This document shows, piece after piece, positions 35,618 to 44,009 of a DNA stretch of 64,000 nucleotides; the stretch's first letter is position 1, and each line of letters opens with the position of its first letter. Below the pieces are notes generated by a model. It ran no database searches and was not told the DNA's origin. It saw only the letters and a program-made list of their open reading frames with translations. Source of the DNA: Hyphomicrobiales bacterium (GTDB lineage: Bacteria > Pseudomonadota > Alphaproteobacteria > Rhizobiales > Rhizobiaceae); the NCBI GenBank assembly GCA_900467745.1, contig UBQW01000021.1:1-64000 (forward strand). Direction: 5' to 3'. Both the position numbers and the translations under genes were made by a program.

Positions 35618-36574
35618 TCAGGAAAGTTTTAGACCGCAAGCATCAAATGCCTGCCTGATTGCCCGTTTCTCGGGGTCGGTCAACTCAAGCATTGGCGCAC
35701 GAACGGGCCCACCGACCTGACCGAGCAGCTCTTGCCAGTATTTTTGGTGCGAGGTGGGCTTTTCAGGCGGTCGTGTTGACTTGAACGCTTGACGAACTGG
35801 CTCCAGGCTTTGCCAGACAGCGCGTGCCTCAACAGCTTTGCCAGCGAGGGCCAGATCCGTATACTCGCGCATGCGACGATCAAACTTGGTTTGCAGAGTG
35901 TAGGGTGGCGAGGAGCAGAGATATAGCTGCCAGCCCAACTCGAGAATGTTGTCCAGCCACTCGTCCTCCGATGCCGTTGAAACCAGGATGCGGTCGCCCG
36001 CCAATTCGGTAAGCTTGCGATAAAGGTCGCGTGGAACCGAATATTTGATCGCTACGACCGTTTCGATATCGGCCAGACGATTGCAGAGTTCAGGGCTCAT
36101 CAGATAGCCGCTATCGGGATGGGACCACAGCGCCAGTCCGATGTCCACCTTTGAAGCAATCGTTTGATAATAGCGCGTCAGTGTTTCGTCCTGCGCGCGA
36201 AGGAAGTGGAGAACGGGCGCATGGACGACGATATAGTCGGCGCCGCAGGCCTGCGCATACTTGGCCAGATCGATCACAACATCCAGGTTCTGATCCGAGC
36301 AAGACATGATGGTCTGAGCCTTGTCACCCACCGCCGAGACGGCTAGGTCGAACATGCGCTTTCGTTCGTCAACCGACATCGCGAAGAACTCGCCCTGCTT
36401 GCCCGCGACGAAAAGTCCATCTATGCCGAGATCGTTGATCCAGTGGTCGACATTTTCGCGAAAGCCGCCCTCGTCGATCGATCCATCCTTGTTGAATGGC
36501 GTGTTTGCCGCGGCCCAGATTCCGCGCATCGTGGCGCGCGAGTGGGCTTTGGCGTTCTGTCGGTCATACTTCAT
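35618..36574 (-). CDS. Dihydrodipicolinate-synthase/N-acetylneuraminate-lyase family protein
   Basis: The 318-residue TIM-barrel protein begins M-K-Y-D-R-Q and has the family layout: G-I-W-A-A-A-N-T-P-F near 17, G-L-F-V-A-G-K-Q-G-E-F near 52, and the Schiff-base lysine in V-V-A-I-K-Y-S near 180. Family members are lyases or hydratase-aldolases for 2-oxo acids, including the aldolases that cleave aromatic side chains. In this operon it may cleave a ring-opened 2-oxo intermediate. SD GCGAGG lies upstream of the ATG at 36574. It is the first gene of the train, divergent from the LysR gene at 36703. Confidence 0.8.
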   Translation of the reverse strand: MKYDRQNAKAHSRATMRGIWAAANTPFNKDGSIDEGGFRENVDHWINDLGIDGLFVAGKQGEFFAMSVDERKRMFDLAVSAVGDKAQTIMSCSDQNLDVVIDLAKYAQACGADYIVVHAPVLHFLRAQDETLTRYYQTIASKVDIGLALWSHPDSGYLMSPELCNRLADIETVVAIKYSVPRDLYRKLTELAGDRILVSTASEDEWLDNILELGWQLYLCSSPPYTLQTKFDRRMREYTDLALAGKAVEARAVWQSLEPVRQAFKSTRPPEKPTSHQKYWQELLGQVGGPVRAPMLELTDPEKRAIRQAFDACGLKLS

Positions 36575-36625
36575 CGGAAACCTCGCTTCGGGGTCGGGCC
36601 AAATCAAAACCCGTGTCGTTCGCAT

Positions 36626-36702
36626 CGAGCACGACTTTCTTTCATTCGAGAAGTAACGTAAGTGGCATATATTTATAATAAAAAACTCATAGGTGACAGC
36701 TA
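36626..36702. promoter_or_regulatory. AT-rich divergent promoter, DHDPS-like and LysR genes
   Basis: The 128-bp gap between the starts at 36574 and 36703 holds a strongly AT-rich run near 36666-36695, including CATATATTTATAATA, the only such run near these genes. A LysR-type T-N11-A operator is likely here, but I cannot pick one exact site. Confidence 0.45.
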
Positions 36703-37638
36703 ATGCGCCCTACTCTCCGGCAGATCGAATGCTTCCAGGCCGTTGTCGAACTGGGGAATTTTTCCCGCGCGGCCGAACGCGTCAGGACGACCCAAGCCAA
36801 CCTTTCGCACACAATCCGCGATTTGGAGACAGTGCTGGAGGCTCGGCTTTTCGACCGGACGACCCGCCGTGTTAGCCTGACGGATGCCGGACGTGCCTTC
36901 GCCGAAGGAGCGCTCGCCGGCTTGGCTGAAATTGATCGCGCCGCCGAAATCGTACGTGATCTTGGGGAATTGCGGCGCGGTCAAGTCAGTATCGCGGCCC
37001 CGCCGTTGCTGTGCACGACAGTGCTTCCGCATCTGATCCGCCGCGTGGCCGATGACCACCCCAATCTGATTATCAAGATCGTGGATGTGGGTCCTGAAGT
37101 CGTCATAGAACATGTCCGCAACGGGCGTTGCGATCTTGGTGTTGGCACCTTTACGGGTGAAGATCCCGACGTCGAAAGCCAAACCGCATTGCGCGATCAA
37201 CTGATGATTTTTGTGTCGCCCCATCATGATTTCGCGGCACACCAGCATGTAGACTGGTCGGAACTCGACAATCAACCAATCATCACGCTGACCCAGAAAA
37301 GTGGTATTCGGCTTTTAACCGAAATGGGCTTCGAACACGCGAACCTGGCACTGCGACCCCACTTGGAGGTCAATCAAATTCACACGGTCCTATCGCTGGT
37401 CGAGGTCAACGCCGGTATCGCTGTCTTGCCTGCCTACGCCTTTACTGCGTTACGCGGCCGTGGCATCGTCGCCCGCCCTCTGACAAATCCCGCGGTTATA
37501 CGTGAAGTTCGCCTCATTGCTCCCCGTGATCGGGAACAATCCGCTGCCACTATCGAGGTGCGCTCGATCCTAAGGAACCTGCTTCGTCAGATGATTCCCG
37601 AGCTCCCTGGACCTGATCAAAAAGATAGGAATATTTGA
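36703..37638 (+). CDS. LysR-family regulator, likely of the 25-37 kb train
   Basis: The 311-residue protein has the LysR helix-turn-helix (L-R-Q-I-E-C-F-Q-A-V-V-E-L-G-N-F-S-R-A-A, then A-N-L-S-H-T-I-R-D-L-E) and an effector domain from about 90. It is a paralogue of the LysR gene at 16030. AGGTGA lies upstream of the ATG. Divergence from the first gene of the train is the classic LysR arrangement, so it probably activates the train with a ring-cleavage intermediate as inducer. Confidence 0.87.
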   Translation: MRPTLRQIECFQAVVELGNFSRAAERVRTTQANLSHTIRDLETVLEARLFDRTTRRVSLTDAGRAFAEGALAGLAEIDRAAEIVRDLGELRRGQVSIAAPPLLCTTVLPHLIRRVADDHPNLIIKIVDVGPEVVIEHVRNGRCDLGVGTFTGEDPDVESQTALRDQLMIFVSPHHDFAAHQHVDWSELDNQPIITLTQKSGIRLLTEMGFEHANLALRPHLEVNQIHTVLSLVEVNAGIAVLPAYAFTALRGRGIVARPLTNPAVIREVRLIAPRDREQSAATIEVRSILRNLLRQMIPELPGPDQKDRNI

Positions 37639-38098
37639 CGGAACGGATCCGTGCTTGCACAGCGGCCTCGCTGAACTACCTGCAACAGCGCGGCGGGACA
37701 TATGTTGTTGGGTGGCGCAGGCTGGCGCCTGCCGCCGCGCCGCAAATGGCCTACCGGCAACGTCAGTTTTGGCAGCCACTGCACTGCAGCCAACCGTCTC
37801 CATGGAGTGAACGGAGAGCCAACACCGCCTGTCCAAGACGTGAGCGAAGGACGATTCAATCGTGGGCTGGCGCATCACAAACGAGGGCAGTCTCGCGCGG
37901 GCGGCTTTGGAAAGTATCGTAGCGGCTGACATTAGCCGGAACTAGCAAACAGGTCCGTCCGGCAATCTGCTTGTTGTCTGTCTCGATGAGATTCGCACGG
38001 GGCGGCGTCAACCCATGCTCGAGGGACGAGAACAAATCATCCGCGCCACGATAAAACGGCATTATCTGACAGAAAACCGACTGCGGGTCGCATCCGGA
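37639..38098. other. Gene-free interval
   Basis: About 460 bp following LysR and preceding the IS21 relic. Frames on both strands are short and lack domains. It is probably insertion-sequence debris. Confidence 0.4.
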
Positions 38099-38279
38099 AC
38101 GCTGTAGGTATTGCCGCCGACGCTGACCATACCTTCGCGCGATACGCGGCGCTCCAGCTTTAGAACGGACTTGAACGGTGCCGGGGGTAGCGGCCGCAGA
38201 TACAGCCGCTCCTCGGCGAAGGTCTCGTTGACGACACGTGGGTCGTCGCGTGCTTCCTTGGATTGACGACGCTGTCGAG
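38099..38279 (-). pseudogene. istA: IS21 IstA C-terminal relic
   Basis: The minus strand reads N-E-T-F-A-E-E-R-L-Y-L-R-P-L-P-P-A-P-F, then L-E-R-R-V-S-R-E-G-M-V-S-V and N-T-Y-S-V-P-D-A-T-R, the typical C-terminal region of IS21-family IstA. Both ends are lost. It lies 0.2 kb from an IS66 relic, and an istA N-terminal fragment occurs at 1.9 kb. Confidence 0.65.
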
Positions 38280-38441
38280 CCAGTGCCGGAGCTGAGCGTT
38301 CATGTCATGGAGATTGCGGGAACGACCGAGCTTGGAAGAAGTCTTCGCGGATATACCGACATGTGCCGCGCGACGATCAACGTGGAATTCCGTATTGACT
38401 CACCCAAGAATGTTCCCAAAGGATAATGCCGTTGCCCCTCC

Positions 38442-38687
38442 AACCTGGTGGAGGCCATCCGCCGACCGGCCATGAACCGCCGCAATGCGCTCTTTGCCGG
38501 GCACGATGAAGGGGGCCGAAATTGGGCCCGCTTTGCCAGCCTGATCGGCACGTGCAAAATGAACTGCGTCGAGCCACACGCCTACCTGTGCGACCTCTTC
38601 ACCCGTCTCGCAAACGGTCACCTCGCCAAGGACATCGATGCCCTGATGCCATGGGCATACGCCGCCCGCATCAAAGCCTCACAATGA
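38442..38687 (+). pseudogene. tnpC: IS66 TnpC C-terminal relic
   Basis: The plus strand reads R-N-A-L-F-A-G-H-D-E-G-G-R-N-W-A, T-C-K-M-N, and D-I-D-A-L-M-P-W-A-Y-A-A-R, typical of the last 70 residues of another IS66 TnpC subgroup. It ends with a natural stop but has lost everything upstream. It differs in sequence from the tnpC at 0.3-1.9 kb. Confidence 0.75.
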
Positions 38688-39049
38688 GCTCGTCAGATAC
38701 CATCCGGTGAGCTCACATCTGGCCCTTAGGCAGCCTTACTCCGGTAGCTGAAACTTTAAAATCAATGGGGCGTAGACGGCGCATACTCTCAAGGGAAAAC
38801 AACAGCCGCAATCTCATGGTTAACTGCCAAACGACATCTTTCTTGGGGAGTGAGAGCATTGAGTTGTCGAGCCATCGTCGGATCAACCGACACGGCATTG
38901 GAAGCGTACAGCAGCCCTGCTGCCAAGGTAGCTAGGGGACGGAGCATGGTGCCTCTCGAGTCATTCAATGAGGACGGCGCCCATCACGCCGTCTGGAGAT
39001 GCTGCGCTACCACCTCCGTCCCATCGGAAGCGCGGCAGTGCTTGGACCA
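38688..39049. other. Gene-free interval
   Basis: About 360 bp between the IS66 relic and the stop of the TerC gene. No convincing frame, repeat or terminator hairpin was seen. Confidence 0.4.
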
Positions 39050-39673
39050 TCAGGGCGCGCGGGGGCTGGAAAGATAGGGCATCACCTCGACCGAGCCGCG
39101 ATAGATCATGTCGAGCGAAACGTAGAAAATGATCGCCAGGCCGATGTAGGCTATCCAGCGATGCTTGTTCAGCAGTCTGGCAATGAAGTTCGCGGCGATG
39201 CCCATCAGGGCGATCGAGAGTATCAGCCCGACGACGAGTACACCGGGGTGTTCGCGCGCGGCGCCCGCAACTGCAAGCACGTTGTCCAACGACATGGAGA
39301 CGTCGGCAATGATGATCTGCATTGCGGCCTGAAAGAATGTCTTTCGCGGTGTGTCACTCAGCGCGGCAGCCTCTTCGCCGTCGTGGCCTGCTCGCAGTTC
39401 GCGCCACATCTTCCAGCAAACCCACAGGAGCAACAGTCCGCCCGCAAGCAGCAGACCGGCGATGGCAAGCAGATAGACGGCCACGCTGGCGAAGAGGATT
39501 CGCAGGACGGTAGCGGCAAGTATTCCGACCAGGATAGCCTTTCGCCTCTGAGACGCTTCCAAACCAGCGGCGGCAAGGCCAATGACGACGGCATTGTCGC
39601 CAGCGAGTACGAGGTCAATAGCAATGACCTGCAGCAGCGTGGTAAAGCCCGCAGCCGTAAATATTTCCATCAT
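39050..39673 (-). CDS. TerC/YjbE-family integral membrane protein
   Basis: The 207-residue membrane protein has about seven hydrophobic segments and the TerC family signatures I-D-L-V-L-A-G-D-N-A-V-V-I near 22 and I-A-D-V-S-M-S-L-D-N-V-L-A near 117, with conserved acidic residues inside the membrane. Family members export manganese or other metals, or affect tellurite resistance. CTGGAG lies seven bases upstream of the ATG at 39673, so an independent start is supported although a long in-frame reading through an AbrB fragment continues upstream. It is probably expressed with the operon above it. Confidence 0.8.
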   Translation of the reverse strand: MMEIFTAAGFTTLLQVIAIDLVLAGDNAVVIGLAAAGLEASQRRKAILVGILAATVLRILFASVAVYLLAIAGLLLAGGLLLLWVCWKMWRELRAGHDGEEAAALSDTPRKTFFQAAMQIIIADVSMSLDNVLAVAGAAREHPGVLVVGLILSIALMGIAANFIARLLNKHRWIAYIGLAIIFYVSLDMIYRGSVEVMPYLSSPRAP

Positions 39674-39973
39674 GGGCAAACTCCAGTTTAAGAGATCAAA
39701 AGCTGGCGCTCCGCGCCTATTCCGACTTGAAGGGATCTGCTCGAAGACAGCGGGAGAGAACGAGGTGCCGAGCATTGCGCCGATCGTCGCTGTCATCGGC
39801 GGACGCGCGAACTTGGGCATTGCAAGAGGCAGGCGAAGCAACGCCCCTGCCCCGCAGAAAATCATGGCACCAAGAAGCCAGGCGAGTGGCATATGGAAAT
39901 GCCACATCACCCAGCCGCCAAGGCTGCCGACCGATATCGTCAGCAGAAACTTGGCGAATGCAGACAGGTTCAT
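39674..39973 (-). pseudogene. AbrB-family membrane protein, N-terminal fragment fused in frame to TerC
   Basis: The first 75 residues match the start of AbrB-family permeases: F-L-L-T-I-S-V-G-S-L-G-G-W-V-M-W near 9, M-P-L-A-W-L-L-G-A-M near 27, P-P-M-T-A-T-I-G-A-M-L-G-T-S-F-S-P near 57. After F-E-Q-I the similarity ends, but the frame stays open into the TerC gene. Native proteins are about 340 residues, so a deletion or insertion removed the rest. Its ATG overlaps the ABM stop (TGATG). Confidence 0.65.
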
Positions 39974-40278
39974 CACTTGACCGGGTAGCTTGCCGCGATT
40001 GTGGTGTGGGTCACCACGGGCGGGTTTGCGAAGAAAGGCCCAACCAAGCGGCGCCATTCCTGGAAGTCGTCGGAATTCCTGAAATCTACGGTGTGATGCT
40101 CGACCGTCTCCCACTGCACAACCAGACGGTAGACGGATAGGTCTTCAACGACCCGCTGCAGATTGAGGCCGTGGCATCCCTTCGCGCGCAGGAAAAGTGG
40201 GGCGGCTTGCGCCACCCCATTCTCGAAGTTAGCTTCCTCGCCGGGCTTTACCGTGATCTCGGCAACTTCATAGATCAT
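39973..40278 (-). CDS. Antibiotic-biosynthesis-monooxygenase (ABM) domain protein
   Basis: The 101-residue protein has the ABM/ferredoxin-like pattern (I-T-V-K-P-G-E-E-A-N-F near 8, Y-R-L-V-V-Q-W near 50, F-R-N-S-D-D-F-Q-E-W near 66). Such small proteins act as cofactor-free monooxygenases or, more often, have unknown roles. The cupin stop is four bases upstream and the AbrB fragment overlaps its own stop, so it belongs to the carboxylate operon. Confidence 0.75.
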   Translation of the reverse strand: MIYEVAEITVKPGEEANFENGVAQAAPLFLRAKGCHGLNLQRVVEDLSVYRLVVQWETVEHHTVDFRNSDDFQEWRRLVGPFFANPPVVTHTTIAASYPVK

Positions 40279-40282
40279 CGGT

Positions 40283-40690
40283 TCAGCCCGCCTTCTGCAC
40301 GTGCTCGGCGTCGATCGTGCGCTCCTCGCCGGTGGCGATCATCGTGCGCGTCGCATCGATGGATGCGTAGGTCCAGAAGATGCGCATCGGCTTGTCCGTC
40401 GGGTTGATGAACCGATGCGGAACGTTCGCCGGAATCCAGGTCGTGTCGTTGGTATCGAGCTGGTGCTGAACACCGTCGATCTCAGCGATTGCCTGACCCT
40501 CGATGACCATCACGCTTTCTTCGCAATTGTGCTTGTGAAGGCCGATGGCAGCGCCTGGGTCGAAGGCGGTGATACCGTTGATCATGCTGGTCGAACCGCA
40601 CTTGCGGGTGACCAGCGGCGTCGTACGTGCGCCGCCGCCACGGTCGTTGGTCTTGAGTTCCTTGGGACGAAGGATTGCTGCAGAAGTCAT
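40283..40690 (-). CDS. Cupin-domain protein
   Basis: The 135-residue protein has the cupin 1 motif G-x-x-x-G-L-H-K-H-N-C-E-E-S near 49-61 and cupin 2 P-A-N-V-P-H-R-F-I-N near 88. The histidines could bind a metal. It may be a dioxygenase, isomerase or sensor, and no specific substrate can be assigned. It lies between the ABM and aldehyde dehydrogenase genes of the carboxylate operon. Confidence 0.8.
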   Translation of the reverse strand: MTSAAILRPKELKTNDRGGGARTTPLVTRKCGSTSMINGITAFDPGAAIGLHKHNCEESVMVIEGQAIAEIDGVQHQLDTNDTTWIPANVPHRFINPTDKPMRIFWTYASIDATRTMIATGEERTIDAEHVQKAG

Positions 40691-40718
40691 TGTCGTTTCC
40701 TACTTGTCTGTGATGCGG

Positions 40719-42089
40719 TTATTTGGCCGGGCCGACCCAGACCGTCTTGATGTTCACGAATTCGCGGATGCCGTAGACGCCGAGCTCGCGACCGTAGCCG
40801 GAGCGCTTGATGCCGCCGAACGGGTAGCGCGGATCCGAGGCCACCATTCCGTTGATGAAGACGGCGCCGGCGTCGATGCCGCGCGCGAGCTCGCGAGCAC
40901 GCTCAAGGTTCGTGGACCAAAGTGCGGAGCCCAGACCGAACTCGGTCTGGTTGGCAAGACGGACGGCTTCCTCGGCGTCCTTAACACGTATAATCGCGGC
41001 GACAGGACCGAAAGTCTCCTCGCAAAAGGCGACCATGTCAGGCTTGACGTTGTCGAGGACGGTCGGCGGGTAATAATAGCCAGCGCCCTCGATCGGCTTG
41101 CCACCCGCCTTCAGCACCGCGCCGGAAGCCAGTGTCCGCTCGACCTGGCTGTGAAGCCCGGTCATCAGGTTCTCGCGCGCCATCGGACCGATATTGGTGT
41201 CACGCTCCATTGGGTCGCCGATCTTCAGCTTGGCGACACCTTCGAGGAAGAGCTCGACGAAACGGTCGGCAATGCTTTCTTCGACGATAAAGCGCTTGGC
41301 GTTGACGCATGACTGGCCGACGTTGATGTAGCGGGCCTTGACCGCGACTTTCGCTGCCTCTTCGAGATCGGCGTCTGCGAGAACGATGAACGGGTCGGAG
41401 CCGCCGAGTTCGAGGACCTGCTTCTTCAGTGCCTTGCCAGCCTGTGCCGCAACGATCGCACCGACTTCAGTGGAACCGGTCAACGTGACTGCGGCGATGC
41501 GGTCATCGGCGATGATGCCCGCGACCTTCGATGCGTCGATGATGAGGGTGGCGAACAGACCTTCCGGGCAGCCCGCTTCCTTCATAATATCCTCGATCGC
41601 GAGCGCGCATTCCGGCACGTTGTTCGCGTGCTTGAGGATGGCGCCGTTACCAGCCGCAAATGCAGGGGCAGCGAAGCGGAAGAACTGCCAGAACGGATAG
41701 TTCCAAGGCATAATTGCCAGCACGACGCCGAGCGGATCGAACTCGACCACGCTTTCGGTCGCATTGGAAGGGACGGTTTCGTCAGCCAGGTACTTCGCAG
41801 CATGTTCGGCATAGAAGTCGCAGTTGTAGGCGCACTTCTCGATTTCGCCCTCGGACTCCGCGATCGGCTTGCCCATCTCGCGGGTAATCATCTCCGCGTA
41901 CTTCGTCTTGCCTGCCCTCAGCGCCTTCGCCATGTTCTTCAGAAGGCCGACGCGTTCCTCGACGGGAACCTTGCGCCACGACTTCTGAGCAGTTGCCGCG
42001 GCGGTCAGGGCCCTGTCGACAAAGGCGTCGTCGTGCAGTTCGTAGCGGCTAAGTTCCTTGCCGTTCGCCGGATTGACTGAAACGATCAT
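40719..42089 (-). CDS. NAD(P)-dependent aldehyde dehydrogenase, SSADH-like
   Basis: The 456-residue enzyme begins M-I-V-S-V-N-P-A-N-G-K. It has the P-W-N-Y-P-F-W-Q motif near 132, L-T-G-S-T-E-V-G near 205, L-E-L-G-G-S-D-P near 232 with the catalytic glutamate, and G-Q-S-C-V-N near 266 with the nucleophile. It belongs to the SAD/GabD branch that oxidises succinate or related semialdehydes. GGAG lies upstream, and the start could be 42089 or 42092. In this operon it may oxidise a hydroxy-acid-derived aldehyde. Confidence 0.87.
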   Translation of the reverse strand: MIVSVNPANGKELSRYELHDDAFVDRALTAAATAQKSWRKVPVEERVGLLKNMAKALRAGKTKYAEMITREMGKPIAESEGEIEKCAYNCDFYAEHAAKYLADETVPSNATESVVEFDPLGVVLAIMPWNYPFWQFFRFAAPAFAAGNGAILKHANNVPECALAIEDIMKEAGCPEGLFATLIIDASKVAGIIADDRIAAVTLTGSTEVGAIVAAQAGKALKKQVLELGGSDPFIVLADADLEEAAKVAVKARYINVGQSCVNAKRFIVEESIADRFVELFLEGVAKLKIGDPMERDTNIGPMARENLMTGLHSQVERTLASGAVLKAGGKPIEGAGYYYPPTVLDNVKPDMVAFCEETFGPVAAIIRVKDAEEAVRLANQTEFGLGSALWSTNLERARELARGIDAGAVFINGMVASDPRYPFGGIKRSGYGRELGVYGIREFVNIKTVWVGPAK

Positions 42090-42109
42090 CATCTTCTCCA
42101 TTGCTTCTC

Positions 42110-42910
42110 TTATTGGGTCACGCGCTGCCTGGACCTGGATTTCCATCCCTCCAGGAATGCCGCGCTTTCGATGGTTGTCGTCGATGGCACGTATTCGAAG
42201 CCGATCGCGCCCGCGAAATCCTGCTCGGCCAAGGCGTCGAGGACGTCGGTGAAGTCGATGTTTCCGGTTCCGGGCTCATGTCGACCGGGGCAGTCGGCAA
42301 TGTGGACATGGCCTGTGCGATCCGGGTTGGCGCGAAGCCACTTAGCCGTATCGACGCCGATCGACGCGGAATGATAGGTGTCAACAAGAAGAGCGACATT
42401 GCCCGGACCAAAGACGTCCTGGATGCGGGCTGCCTCGTCGAGTGTGGACACTGCATATCCTCGAACCGCTGCATGGCTTATCGCTTCGATCAAGACTTTC
42501 ACGCCAGTCTTTGAGGTCTGTTCGACTGCATATTGAACATTCTCGGTGTAGACCCCGAACCACTTGGACGCGTCGCCACCATCGGGAACTCCGGCCATTG
42601 GATGCACAAAGGGCGCGCCCACTGTCAGCGCGTACTCGAGTGACCGATCGAGTGCCGCACGGAAATCGGCTTCGCGACCTGCCAGAGCGCCGAGGCCCTT
42701 CTCACCCTTTGATGCATCTCCAGCTCCCCCGGCGAGCTGGGCGAAGACAAGTCCATTGTCGTCGAGCAGCTTGCGCATCTCCTTGGCGTCGATACCGAAA
42801 GGCTGGGGGTGCTCGATGGCCGTGAAGCCCGCTCTCGCCGCGGCGGCCACACGCTCGGCCAACGGCAGCTCGGTGAAAAGATAGCCGATATGCGCCGAAA
42901 ACCGGGTCAT
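42110..42910 (-). CDS. Hydroxypyruvate-isomerase-like TIM-barrel isomerase
   Basis: The 266-residue xylose-isomerase-like TIM barrel opens with F-S-A-H-I-G-Y-L-F-T-E-L-P-L and has a metal-binding glutamate in V-L-I-E-A-I near 139, D-T-Y-H near 175 and G-H-V-H-I-A-D near 200, matching the Hyi/OtnI family. Hyi interconverts hydroxypyruvate and tartronate semialdehyde in glyoxylate, glycerate or tartrate metabolism, which fits the carboxylate transporters around it. It overlaps the Ldh2 gene by 4 bases. Confidence 0.82.
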   Translation of the reverse strand: MTRFSAHIGYLFTELPLAERVAAAARAGFTAIEHPQPFGIDAKEMRKLLDDNGLVFAQLAGGAGDASKGEKGLGALAGREADFRAALDRSLEYALTVGAPFVHPMAGVPDGGDASKWFGVYTENVQYAVEQTSKTGVKVLIEAISHAAVRGYAVSTLDEAARIQDVFGPGNVALLVDTYHSASIGVDTAKWLRANPDRTGHVHIADCPGRHEPGTGNIDFTDVLDALAEQDFAGAIGFEYVPSTTTIESAAFLEGWKSRSRQRVTQ

Positions 42911-43989
42911 GCCGCCGCTCCGAGCGCCGAGGCGCGACCCTGTGGGAATGCGAGACCTACACGTTCCCCTTCCTTCGTAAGGTCTTCGATTACATTGGAA
43001 GTGATCGGAACGCCTTCCTTGCGACGCTGCTGCTCGCGACGTTCCTCGGGTTCGCCGGGGAGCATGATCTCGTCCACGTTCGCAGCGCGCGGCAGCTTCT
43101 TGATGCGCTCGTAGAACTCGTCCATGCGCGCGTCAAAGTTTTCGAGCGACATAAAGAGGTCGGGCTTGATGGCGAAGAACAGATGGCCGACGTTCTGAGG
43201 CTCGCTGTGGTCGAAGTAGAGGCTCTTCACGTCGCCACCGAAGTTCGCTCCGGTCAGGACGCCAGACATAAGGTCCATCAGCGTTGCGAGAACCGAACCC
43301 TTGACGCCACCGAACGGCAGGCAGACTCCCTCGAAAGCTTTCCCGGCATCAGTCGTCGGATTGCCGTCGACGTCGAGCGCGAGACCTTCCGGGATCGGCT
43401 CTCCCTTCATTTCGGCAAGCCTAATCTTGCCGCGTGCGATAACGGTCATTGCCATATCCATGACGTATGGCGCGTATTTCCCGCCAGGAATGCCCGCGGC
43501 AATCGGGCTTGCACCGAGGAAGGTCGTCCGGCCGCCCCACATGGCGATCGCAGGCGACGAGTTGGTGAAGATCATGGAGATGTAGCCTGCCTCGATGGCC
43601 TGCAGGGCATACAGAGCGCCCATGCCGAAGTGCGTGCTGCGGTGAACGCCCACCAGTCCGATGCCGTTCTTCTCGGCAAGCTTCACAGCCTCGTCCGTCG
43701 CCCGGTGCGAGGCGATGAAACCCATGCCGTTGTCGCCATCGACCAGCGACACGGCGCCCGCGACGTTCTTGACGGTCACGTCGGGACGGGGATTCACAAG
43801 CCCCTTCGACAGGCGCTCGACGTACATCGGGATGCGCGAAATTCCGTGGGAGTCGATACCACGGAGGTTCGCCTTAATAAGGTCATGGCCGATGACGCTT
43901 GCATCCTCGTGCGTCATTCCCGTGTTCTCGAAAATCTTCGTGGCGAATTCGGTCAGTTCGCCAACCTCGAAATACCGTGTGTCAGTCAT
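42907..43989 (-). CDS. Ldh2/malate-lactate dehydrogenase family oxidoreductase
   Basis: The 360-residue NAD(P)-dependent Ldh2 enzyme has G-I-D-S-H-G-I-S-R-I-P-M-Y-V near 47-60 (active-site His), G-V-H-R-S-T-H-F-G-M-G near 113 and L-P-F-G-G-V-K-G near 240. These enzymes oxidise 2-hydroxy acids such as malate, lactate, ureidoglycolate or sulfolactate. AAAGGA lies before the ATG at 43989. The frame to 44079 runs into the transporter gene. Its substrate is probably the hydroxy acid imported by the neighbouring transporters. Confidence 0.85.
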   Translation of the reverse strand: MTDTRYFEVGELTEFATKIFENTGMTHEDASVIGHDLIKANLRGIDSHGISRIPMYVERLSKGLVNPRPDVTVKNVAGAVSLVDGDNGMGFIASHRATDEAVKLAEKNGIGLVGVHRSTHFGMGALYALQAIEAGYISMIFTNSSPAIAMWGGRTTFLGASPIAAGIPGGKYAPYVMDMAMTVIARGKIRLAEMKGEPIPEGLALDVDGNPTTDAGKAFEGVCLPFGGVKGSVLATLMDLMSGVLTGANFGGDVKSLYFDHSEPQNVGHLFFAIKPDLFMSLENFDARMDEFYERIKKLPRAANVDEIMLPGEPEERREQQRRKEGVPITSNVIEDLTKEGERVGLAFPQGRASALGAAA

Positions 43990-44009
43990 TTTCAAGAGTC
44001 CTTTGCGAT

